Origin: Geobacter sp. UBA1603
Lineage (GTDB): Bacteria; Desulfobacterota; Desulfuromonadia; Geobacterales; Pseudopelobacteraceae
NCBI GenBank assembly: GCA_002322035.1
Contig: DCNF01000086.1
Span: 15,307 to 20,469, forward strand
Direction of reading: 5' to 3'
DNA: 5,163 bases
Shown: positions 1-4,816 of the stretch, piece after piece
Numbering within the stretch: position 1 is the first letter of the stretch
Layout of the letters: each line of letters opens with the position of its first letter
The notes under the pieces: generated by a model
What the model was told of the DNA's origin: nothing
What the model saw: the letters and a program-made list of their open reading frames with translations, nothing else
Database searches by the model: none
Made by a program: the position numbers and the translations under genes

Positions 1-849
1 GAGGCGGCCCGGGCCGGTGAGCAGGGACGCGGTTTCGCCGTGGTTGCAGACGAGGTGCGGGCCCTGGCGGAACGGACCACCAAGGCGACCAAGGAGATCG
101 GCGCCATGATCAAGGCGATCCAGACCGAAACCCATAGTGCCGTCGGCTCCATGGCCGAAGGGGTCGACGAGGTCAAACGGGGCACAACCGAAGCAACCCG
201 CTCCGGCGAGGCCCTGGAAGACATCCTCAACAAAATCAACGATGTAACCATGCAGATCAGCCAGGTGGCCACCGCTGCCGAAGAACAGACCGCCACCACC
301 CAGGAGATCACCAATAACATCCAGATGATCACCGACGTGGTGAACCGCAACGTGGACAACGCCCGCAGCACCAACGAGGCCACCGCACTGCTGGCCCGGC
401 AGGTGGACGAGCTGCACCAGCTGGTCGGGCACTTTAAACTGGCCAAGGCGCTCGAGTGGAATACCGGCTTTGCCACCGGCGTATCCCGGTTCGACAACGA
501 GCACAAAAACCTCTTCGCCATGGTCAACGATCTCCATGACGCCATGCAGAACAAGAAAAGCCGCGAAGCGGTCGGTTCGGTGCTGAACCGGCTGATCGAC
601 TACACCGCGAAACATTTTGCCGGTGAAGAAGAGCAACTGACCAGGACCGCCTATCCGGACTTTGCCGCCCATAAGCGGGAACATGAAAAACTGGTGGAAC
701 AGGCGCTGGGTCTCAAGGCCAAGTTCGACGCCGGTGAGACGCTCCCAGCCCAGGGGGTGATTGACTTTCTCCAAGGATGGCTCATAAACCATATCCAGGG
801 GGTTGACAAGAAGTACGGTCCGCACCTGAACAAAAACGGCCTCACATGA
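1..849 (+). CDS. Methyl-accepting chemotaxis protein with C-terminal hemerythrin domain (5' partial)
   Basis: This is the 3' part of a chemotaxis receptor whose reading frame is open from base 1, so the start and the sensor, membrane and HAMP regions lie outside the window. Bases 1-78 encode the highly conserved hairpin tip (EQGRGFAVVADEVRALAERT) that contacts CheA and CheW. Bases 271-300 (TAAEEQTATT) fit the MCP methylation-site pattern. A helical linker ending near LVGHFKL leads into a bacterial hemerythrin domain from about base 451 (LEWNTGF). All expected di-iron ligands are present: His at 502 (NEHK), His at 613 and Glu at 625 (HFAGE), His at 670 and 682 (HKREH), His at 790 and Asp at 805 (HIQGVD). 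By analogy with DcrH of Desulfovibrio, it probably senses oxygen or redox state and signals to a CheA pathway; the signal is inferred. The stop overlaps the hisH start by 4 nt, an unusual neighbour for a receptor. Confidence 0.95.
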   Translation, partial: EAARAGEQGRGFAVVADEVRALAERTTKATKEIGAMIKAIQTETHSAVGSMAEGVDEVKRGTTEATRSGEALEDILNKINDVTMQISQVATAAEEQTATTQEITNNIQMITDVVNRNVDNARSTNEATALLARQVDELHQLVGHFKLAKALEWNTGFATGVSRFDNEHKNLFAMVNDLHDAMQNKKSREAVGSVLNRLIDYTAKHFAGEEEQLTRTAYPDFAAHKREHEKLVEQALGLKAKFDAGETLPAQGVIDFLQGWLINHIQGVDKKYGPHLNKNGLT

Positions 850-1469
850 TCGCCATCATCGACTACGGCATGGGAAATCTCCGCTCGGTCCAGAAAGGGC
901 TGGAAAAGGTCGGGGCCGAGGCTGTCATTACCGCCGATCCGAAGCAGGTGCTCGAAGCATCCCGGGTCGTGCTGCCAGGCGTCGGCGCTTTCCGTGACTG
1001 TATGCACAACCTGGAACAGGGGGGATTCATTGAGCCGATCCGGCGCGTGATAGCCGCCGGCCGGCCGTTTCTGGGCATCTGCGTTGGTATGCAGATGCTC
1101 TTCAGCGACAGCGTCGAATTCGGTTTCCATCCCGGTCTGGGCATCATCCCGGGCCATGTGCTCCGTTTCCCGGACCGGATGACCCAGGCAGGCGAAAACC
1201 TCAAGGTGCCCCAGATGGGGTGGAACCAACTGCGCTTCAAGAGCCGACCGCCGGCCCTCGAGGGGGTCGCGGACGGGTCCAACGTCTATTTCGTCCATTC
1301 CTACTATGTCAAGCCGGACGATGACCACGTCATCGCCACCACCACCGACTATGGCTTGGAGTTCTGCTCGTCCGTCTGGAAGGACAATATCATCGCCACC
1401 CAGTTCCACCCCGAAAAATCGCAGGATGTGGGCTTAAGGATACTGAAAAACTTCGCTGAAATGAAGTAA
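846..1469 (+). CDS. hisH: Imidazole glycerol phosphate synthase, glutaminase subunit HisH
   Basis: HisH is the class I glutamine amidotransferase subunit of IGP synthase. It hydrolyses glutamine and channels ammonia to HisF, which converts PRFAR to imidazole glycerol phosphate and AICAR in the cytoplasm. The 207-residue product has the usual family length. It shows DYGMGNL at residues 6-12, PGVGAF at 44-49, the nucleophile Cys79 in GICVGMQ, PQMGWN at 122-127, and the His188/Glu190 pair of the catalytic triad in FHPEKS. The ATG shares four bases with the upstream MCP stop (ATGA), and no good Shine-Dalgarno sequence precedes it, so translation is probably coupled to the receptor gene. The start is supported by the usual N-terminus (IAIIDYGMGN). 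The partner hisF lies downstream beyond hisA. Identification is secure. Confidence 0.98.
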   Translation: MIAIIDYGMGNLRSVQKGLEKVGAEAVITADPKQVLEASRVVLPGVGAFRDCMHNLEQGGFIEPIRRVIAAGRPFLGICVGMQMLFSDSVEFGFHPGLGIIPGHVLRFPDRMTQAGENLKVPQMGWNQLRFKSRPPALEGVADGSNVYFVHSYYVKPDDDHVIATTTDYGLEFCSSVWKDNIIATQFHPEKSQDVGLRILKNFAEMK

Positions 1470-1644
1470 ACAGCTGCTCGAATAACACGGGCACGGAGAA
1501 AATCGGAAGCTGTTCTGGGTAGTGACAATCCAACATACACCAATTTACAGTTCGTTTTCTTCGATAAAGGTTTAGTTTTAGCTTTTCCTCCGTGTGCTCC
1601 TTTCCTCCGTGTTATTGAATTGATTTTGCTTTGAAAGGTTTTCA
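1470..1644. other. hisH-hisA intergenic gap with repeat element
   Basis: This 175-nt stretch is visibly richer in A and T than the flanking genes and is the only sizeable gap in the his cluster. It contains the inverted and direct repeats described separately at 1481-1616 and, at its end, the hisA ribosome binding site GAAAGG (1633-1638), 6 nt before the ATG. I found no convincing sigma-70 promoter: the best candidate, GTGACA at 1522 with a weak -10 near 1544, matches poorly. I also saw no hairpin-plus-U-tract terminator and no recognisable protein. The minus-strand open frame crossing it gives a basic peptide with no family resemblance I know. Confidence 0.7.
1481..1616. repeat. Small element bounded by 10-bp inverted repeats, with internal CTCCGTG direct repeats
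   Basis: AATAACACGG at 1481-1490 is the exact reverse complement of CCGTGTTATT at 1607-1616, bounding 136 bp. Just inside, CACGGAG at 1492-1498 is matched by CTCCGTG at 1588-1594, so the inverted symmetry extends imperfectly inwards. On the right side, the 12-mer TTTCCTCCGTGT occurs twice, at 1584-1595 and 1601-1612, with a 17-bp period. The sequence between the arms is AT-rich and encodes nothing I recognise. The layout resembles a miniature inverted-repeat element or the decayed edge of a mobile sequence. I recall CTCCGTG/CACGGAG strings as recurrent intergenic motifs in Geobacter-like genomes, but cannot confirm that here. No target-site duplication was seen. Confidence 0.6.
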
Positions 1645-2376
1645 ATGATCGTCATCCCCGCCATAGATCTGAAAGAAGGCGCGTGCGTCCGGCTTGAGCA
1701 GGGGCTCATGGACCGTGACACCGTCTTCAACGACAACCCCGGAGCCCAGGCCCGCGCCTGGCAGGACCAGGGTGCCGAACTGCTCCACATCGTTGACCTG
1801 GACGGCGCCTTTGCCGGTGAACCGAAGAACCGTGCAGCCATTGAAGCGATTGTGAAGGCTATCACCATCCCCTCCCAGCTGGGGGGCGGGATTCGTGACC
1901 TGGCCACAATTGAGGCGTATCTTGCCCTCGGCATTTCCCGGGTGATTATCGGCACCGCCGCCCAGCGCAATCCGGAGCTGGTGAAAGACGCCTGCCGGAA
2001 ATTTCCCGGACGTATCGTGGTCGGCATCGACGCCAAAAACGGCTTGGTTGCTGTCCAGGGGTGGGCCGAGGTCACCGACATCACCGCCATTGATCTGGCG
2101 AAGAAATTCGAAGGGTTCGGCGTTTCGGCCATCATCTACACCGACATCTCGCGCGACGGAATGCTGCAGGGGCCCAACCTGGAAGCAACCAAAACACTGG
2201 CCGAGGCAATCAGTATCCCGGTCATCGCCTCTGGCGGTGTCTCATCGCTCAAGGACATCGAGAACCTCATGGCCATCGAGCAGAGCGGCGTCACCGGCGT
2301 CATCACCGGCAAGGCGGTCTACACCGGAGCCATCAGGCTTGCCGAAGCGGTGGCTCTGACAAAAGGTGCCAATTGA
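1645..2376 (+). CDS. hisA: Phosphoribosylformimino-5-aminoimidazole carboxamide ribotide isomerase HisA
   Basis: HisA is the (beta/alpha)8-barrel isomerase that converts ProFAR to PRFAR by an Amadori rearrangement, supplying the substrate of HisH/HisF. The 243-residue product has normal length. The catalytic acid/base pair is visible: Asp8 in PAIDLKEG and Asp129 in VVGIDAKNG. The two phosphate-binding halves characteristic of HisA/HisF barrels are present as QLGGGIRD (78-85) and IASGGVSS (194-201), with IIGTAA at 101-106 and [13 protein letters not shown] at 166-178. A GAAAGG ribosome binding site 6 nt upstream and the canonical [10 protein letters not shown] start support the ATG. The gene follows a 175-nt repeat-bearing gap after hisH and ends one base before the hisF ATG. 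It could be confused with trpF-type bifunctional PriA, but the Gram-negative-style HisA sequence and his context favour HisA. Confidence 0.98.
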   Translation: MIVIPAIDLKEGACVRLEQGLMDRDTVFNDNPGAQARAWQDQGAELLHIVDLDGAFAGEPKNRAAIEAIVKAITIPSQLGGGIRDLATIEAYLALGISRVIIGTAAQRNPELVKDACRKFPGRIVVGIDAKNGLVAVQGWAEVTDITAIDLAKKFEGFGVSAIIYTDISRDGMLQGPNLEATKTLAEAISIPVIASGGVSSLKDIENLMAIEQSGVTGVITGKAVYTGAIRLAEAVALTKGAN

Positions 2377-2377
2377 T
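2361..2377 (+). promoter_or_regulatory. Ribosome binding site that sets the hisF start
   Basis: AAAAGGTG (2361-2368), inside the 3' end of hisA, lies about 9-11 nt before the ATG at 2378. A GTG at 2366 is in frame and would add four residues (MPID), but it sits within this Shine-Dalgarno sequence and the added residues are absent from the canonical HisF start ([13 protein letters not shown]). The ATG at 2378 is therefore preferred. Confidence 0.7.
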
Positions 2378-3139
2378 ATGCTGACCAAGCGGATCATACC
2401 CTGCCTGGATGTCAAGGGTGGGCGCGTCGTCAAAGGGGTCCAGTTCCTGGAATTGCGTGACGCCGGCGACCCGGTGGAAATCGCCGAGCGCTACGACCGG
2501 GAGGGGGCCGATGAACTGACTTTTCTGGATATCACCGCATCATCCGATGAGCGGGACACCATGGTGGATGTGGTGCGCCGTACAGCCGAGCGGGTGTTCA
2601 TGCCGCTCACCGTCGGTGGCGGCATCCGCACCGTGGACGATATCCGGCGTCTGCTCAATGCGGGGGCTGACAAGACCTCCATCAACACCGCCGCAGTCCA
2701 TCGCCCGGAATTCGTCAGGGAGGCGGCCGAGCGGTTCGGCTCCCAGTGCACTGTGGTGGCCATCGACGCCCGCCGCGTTTCGGGGGAGAATCGCTGGGAG
2801 GTTTATACCCATGGCGGCCGCAAACCGACCGGTATCGACGTGGTGGAATGGGCAGCCAGGATGGAGGAGTATGGTTCCGGCGAAATCCTCCTGACCAGCA
2901 TGGATTGTGACGGCACCAAGGACGGCTACGACCTGGCGCTGACCCGGGCGGTGGTGGACGCGGTCTCGATCCCGGTGATCGCCTCTGGCGGCGTCGGCAC
3001 CCTGGAGCATCTCCACGACGGCTTCGCCAAGGCCGGCGCCAGCGCCTGTCTGGCGGCATCGATTTTCCACTACCGCGAATACACCATCGGCGAAGCAAAG
3101 CGTTATCTGGCCGACAGGGGGGTATCAATCCGACTATGA
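2378..3139 (+). CDS. hisF: Imidazole glycerol phosphate synthase, cyclase subunit HisF
   Basis: HisF is the (beta/alpha)8-barrel cyclase subunit that uses ammonia delivered by HisH to turn PRFAR into imidazole glycerol phosphate plus AICAR. Counting from the ATG at 2378, the protein is 253 residues, the usual size. The catalytic pair is Asp11 ([10 protein letters not shown]) and Asp130 (VVAIDARR). Phosphate-binding loops appear as TVGGGIRT (78-85) and IASGGVGT (201-208), with [14 protein letters not shown] (172-185) forming the conserved active-site loop. One base separates it from the hisA stop, and its own stop overlaps the hisE start by 4 nt (ATGA), which points to one transcript with coupled translation. 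The partner glutaminase gene hisH is upstream, before hisA. Nothing in the sequence looks degraded. Confidence 0.98.
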   Translation: MLTKRIIPCLDVKGGRVVKGVQFLELRDAGDPVEIAERYDREGADELTFLDITASSDERDTMVDVVRRTAERVFMPLTVGGGIRTVDDIRRLLNAGADKTSINTAAVHRPEFVREAAERFGSQCTVVAIDARRVSGENRWEVYTHGGRKPTGIDVVEWAARMEEYGSGEILLTSMDCDGTKDGYDLALTRAVVDAVSIPVIASGGVGTLEHLHDGFAKAGASACLAASIFHYREYTIGEAKRYLADRGVSIRL

Positions 3140-3471
3140 ACGAGCAGACTCCGCACATTATCGATGCGCTCTACCAGGTCATCCTGCAGCGCCGGGACAA
3201 TCCGAGCGACGCTTCCTACACCACGGCACTGATGGCCAAGGGGCTCGACAAGATCCTGAAAAAAGTGGGGGAAGAGGCGACCGAAGTCGTGATCGCCGCC
3301 AAGGGGGGAGACCGTGACGAAGTAATATACGAAGTCGCCGACCTGCTGTTCCACACCCTGGTGCTGCTCGGCTACCGGGATATCCCGCCCCAGGCGGTCT
3401 TTGATGAGCTTGGCCGACGTTTCGGCATCTCCGGTATCGCTGAAAAAGCGGCCCGCACCGATCAACACTGA
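3136..3471 (+). CDS. hisE: Phosphoribosyl-ATP pyrophosphohydrolase HisE
   Basis: HisE removes pyrophosphate from phosphoribosyl-ATP, the second step of histidine synthesis. The 111-residue product is a stand-alone, all-alpha MazG-like enzyme, not the HisI-HisE fusion found in enteric bacteria, so phosphoribosyl-AMP cyclohydrolase (hisI) must be encoded elsewhere. Visible features are [10 protein letters not shown] at residues 27-36, KKVGEEATE (42-50) and EVADLLFH (66-73). The acidic residues Glu46, Glu47, Glu50, Glu66 and Asp69 correspond to the family's metal-binding ExxE and ExxD pattern. The ATG overlaps the hisF stop (ATGA). The nearest purine run, AGGGGGG at 3116-3122, is 13 nt away, which is long for a ribosome binding site, so coupled translation is likely. 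It is the last his gene here; a promoter for rpsU follows at once. Confidence 0.97.
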   Translation: MNEQTPHIIDALYQVILQRRDNPSDASYTTALMAKGLDKILKKVGEEATEVVIAAKGGDRDEVIYEVADLLFHTLVLLGYRDIPPQAVFDELGRRFGISGIAEKAARTDQH

Positions 3472-3490
3472 TTTTCACACGGTTTTTTTG

Positions 3491-3518
3491 TTGACAACAG
3501 CACATTTGCTGATATGAT
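3491..3518 (+). promoter_or_regulatory. Strong extended -10 sigma-70 promoter for rpsU
   Basis: A perfect -35 hexamer TTGACA (3491-3496) is followed after a 16-nt spacer by TATGAT (3513-3518), five of six matches to the -10 consensus. TG at 3510-3511 places the extended -10 motif TGnTATGAT. Transcription would start near 3525, giving a leader of about 45 nt before rpsU. A T7 run sits just upstream of the -35 (3483-3489). This is the best promoter in the window and fits a highly expressed ribosomal-protein transcript continuing into yqeY. Confidence 0.85.
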
Positions 3519-3553
3519 ACGCAACTCTTAATTTGCCGGTCCAACGTTACAAT

Positions 3554-3571
3554 GGAGGGAGGGATATATAA
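3554..3571 (+). promoter_or_regulatory. Duplicated Shine-Dalgarno sequence of rpsU
   Basis: Two overlapping GGAGGG copies occupy 3554-3559 and 3558-3563. The second is 8 nt from the ATG at 3572, which is optimal spacing; the first is 12 nt away. The AU-rich spacer (ATATATAA) should keep the start accessible. This fits very efficient translation of a small ribosomal protein. Confidence 0.8.
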
Positions 3572-3769
3572 ATGCCAGGCGTAAAAATCAAAGAAACAGA
3601 GCCGTTTGAACTTGCTCTTAAGAAGTTCAAGAAGCAGTGCGAAAAAGCCGGTATTCTCTCCGAAGTCCGTAAACGCGAGCATTACGAGAAACCAAGCATC
3701 AAGCGCAAGAAAAAGGCGATCGCCGCCCGTAAGCGCGCCCTGAAAAAACAGCGCAAAATGATGGACTAG
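3572..3769 (+). CDS. rpsU: 30S ribosomal protein S21
   Basis: S21 is a small, very basic protein of the 30S subunit, located near the anti-Shine-Dalgarno end of 16S rRNA and involved in initiation. The 65-residue product shows the family's N-terminal part ([18 protein letters not shown], residues 11-28), the REHYEKPS segment (35-42) and a Lys/Arg-rich C-terminal helix. It is slightly shorter than the 71-residue E. coli protein. Its own strong promoter and double Shine-Dalgarno precede it. The stop codon overlaps the AGGA used by yqeY, which starts 8 nt later. As in many bacteria, S21 heads a cluster leading to dnaG, tying translation and replication-initiation genes together. Identification is secure. 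Confidence 0.98.
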   Translation: MPGVKIKETEPFELALKKFKKQCEKAGILSEVRKREHYEKPSIKRKKKAIAARKRALKKQRKMMD

Positions 3770-3777
3770 GACTGTCG

Positions 3778-4221
3778 ATGTCGATCAGACAACAGCTTGA
3801 CGATACCTTGAAGGCTGCCATGAAGGCGCGGGACGACCTGCGCCTTTCGGCTGTCCGCATGGTGAAATCGGCGGTCAAGAACCGTGAGATCGAGCAGCGT
3901 CAAGCGCTGGACGACCAGGGTATCATCGATGTCCTTGCCATGCTGGTAAAGCAACGGCGGGAATCGATCCGCCTCTACCGCGAAGGGAACCGCCCTGAAC
4001 TTGCCGCGCGGGAAGAGCAGGAAATGGCAGTACTGCTGGAATTCATGCCGCGGCAGCTTGAACAGGCCGAAATCGAGGCGCTCGTGCGGCGCGTGATCGG
4101 GGAATCCGGCGCCAGCGGCATGAAGGACATGGGGCGTGTTATGAAACTGGTGGCCCTTGAGACCGCCGGCAAGGCTGACGGCAAAACAGTCAGCGATATC
4201 GTAAAACAGCAGCTGTCCTGA
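3778..4221 (+). CDS. yqeY: GatB/YqeY domain-containing protein
   Basis: This 147-residue protein is a stand-alone version of the all-helical YqeY domain found at the C-terminus of GatB, the amidotransferase subunit acting on misacylated Glu-tRNA(Gln) or Asp-tRNA(Asn). Family marks are an N-terminal helix with KARDDLRLSAVRM (16-28), KQRRESIRLYREGNRPELA (58-76), an acidic EEQEMAVLLEFMPRQL segment (78-93), and the C-terminal GRVMKLV and GKADGKTVSDIVKQQL pieces. The domain may bind tRNA, but the cellular role of the free protein is not established. AGGA (3768-3771), which begins in the rpsU stop codon, lies 6 nt before the ATG. The gene very probably shares the rpsU transcript. About 100 nt with a hairpin follow before cvpA. 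Confidence 0.95.
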   Translation: MSIRQQLDDTLKAAMKARDDLRLSAVRMVKSAVKNREIEQRQALDDQGIIDVLAMLVKQRRESIRLYREGNRPELAAREEQEMAVLLEFMPRQLEQAEIEALVRRVIGESGASGMKDMGRVMKLVALETAGKADGKTVSDIVKQQLS

Positions 4222-4234
4222 TTCGAATATTACA

Positions 4235-4253
4235 CCAGCATTTCAGACGCTGG
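4235..4253 (+). repeat. Short inverted repeat after yqeY
   Basis: CCAGC (4235-4239) and GCTGG (4249-4253) could form a 5-bp stem with a 9-nt loop. It lies 14 nt after the yqeY stop and just after the palindrome ATTCGAAT (4221-4228). No T-run follows, so termination activity is doubtful; it may be chance or part of a longer structured leader together with the hairpin at 4268-4299. Confidence 0.35.
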
Positions 4254-4267
4254 ACCTGGCAACACGA

Positions 4268-4299
4268 CAGAAGGGGCAATCTCGTGATCGCCCCTTCTG
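4268..4299 (+). other. Perfect 10-bp hairpin between yqeY and cvpA, without U-tract
   Basis: CAGAAGGGGC (4268-4277) pairs exactly with GCCCCTTCTG (4290-4299) around a 12-nt loop. The stem is strong, with six G-C pairs forming a block next to the loop and A-T pairs beneath. The downstream bases (CGTAACCGG) contain no T-run, so this is not a classical intrinsic terminator. It could reduce read-through, mark an RNA processing site or stabilise the 3' end of the rpsU-yqeY message. It ends 22 nt before the cvpA ATG, close to that gene's ribosome binding site at 4310-4314. Confidence 0.6.
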
Positions 4300-4321
4300 C
4301 GTAACCGGCAAAGGCTGATTG

Positions 4322-4816
4322 ATGAACGTTATTGACATCATCATCATTGCGGTGCTTGTGATTTTTGCTTTCAAGGGACTGATGCGCGGCCTCGTCAATG
4401 AGATTTCCTCCCTTGCCGGCCTGTTCCTGGGGGCATGGCTGGCATACCGCTATCACTCCTCCCTTGCCGGGCCGCTGAAAACAATAATGCATATACCCGA
4501 TGGGGTGGCTGCCTTTGCGGCTTTCGTGCTGATCCTGCTTGTGGCCGGCCTGTGCGCCCACATTGCCGGCAACCTGGTAACCACCGCCCTGCGACTGGTT
4601 ATGCTGGGGGGGGTGAACCGGCTGGGAGGTGCCCTGATCGGTACAGCAGAGGGGGTAATCCTCCTTAGTATGCTCTTCTGCATGGCGACTGCCGGGTTTA
4701 TGCCGGAAAACCTTAAAAAACGGGTGCGTGCATCCGAATCAGCCGATCTGCTGGCCCAAACCGGCGATCGGATACTTGCGTTCTGGCGCGGATCGGCCAT
4801 TCAGGTCAAGCCATGA
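4322..4816 (+). CDS. cvpA: CvpA family inner-membrane protein
   Basis: CvpA proteins are small integral inner-membrane proteins; the E. coli member was named for colicin V production and has since been linked to envelope stress and bile resistance, with no known biochemical activity. This 164-residue copy has hydrophobic stretches at about residues 3-19, 24-43, 61-82 and 102-124, consistent with four membrane helices, then a polar C-terminal tail. Family marks are Asp5 early in helix 1, FKGLMRGLVNEI (17-28) and NRLGGALIGTAEG (99-111). A TTG at 4319 directly precedes the ATG, but AAAGG (4310-4314) lies 7 nt from the ATG at 4322 and the MNxIDI start is typical, so ATG is chosen. The stop overlaps the dnaG start by 4 nt, so the two are probably translated together. 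The physiological role here is unknown. Confidence 0.93.
   Translation: MNVIDIIIIAVLVIFAFKGLMRGLVNEISSLAGLFLGAWLAYRYHSSLAGPLKTIMHIPDGVAAFAAFVLILLVAGLCAHIAGNLVTTALRLVMLGGVNRLGGALIGTAEGVILLSMLFCMATAGFMPENLKKRVRASESADLLAQTGDRILAFWRGSAIQVKP

Noticed and set aside
651..1409. Long minus-strand open frame (252 codons) opposite the MCP tail and hisH
   Set aside because: It is antisense to two secure genes, has no recognisable domain, and is the kind of long frame that high-GC codon bias produces on the opposite strand.
1522..1550. Promoter for hisA in the hisH-hisA gap
   Set aside because: The GTGACA-like -35 is followed by a -10 candidate (TTTACA) matching only about half of the consensus, so I could not support it.
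1584..1612. CRISPR-like direct repeats
   Set aside because: Only two 12-bp copies with a 5-bp separation are present, far from the repeat and spacer sizes of a CRISPR array.
1349..1645. Minus-strand frame of 98 codons crossing the hisH-hisA gap
   Set aside because: It covers the hisH 3' end in antisense, its peptide is basic and unlike any family I recognise, and it has no convincing ribosome binding site.
1578..2135. Minus-strand frame of 185 codons opposite hisA
   Set aside because: It lies mainly antisense to hisA, is low-complexity in composition and shows no domain signature.
2366..2377. GTG start for hisF four codons upstream
   Set aside because: It lies in the likely ribosome binding site and adds residues not found in the canonical HisF N-terminus.
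2540..3070. Minus-strand frame of 176 codons opposite hisF
   Set aside because: It is fully inside the secure hisF gene in antisense, with no family resemblance.
3461..3489. Intrinsic terminator after hisE
   Set aside because: A T7 run exists at 3483-3489, but only 4-bp stems (such as ATCA/TGAT at 3461-3472 or ACCG/CGGT) can be drawn before it, too weak to call.
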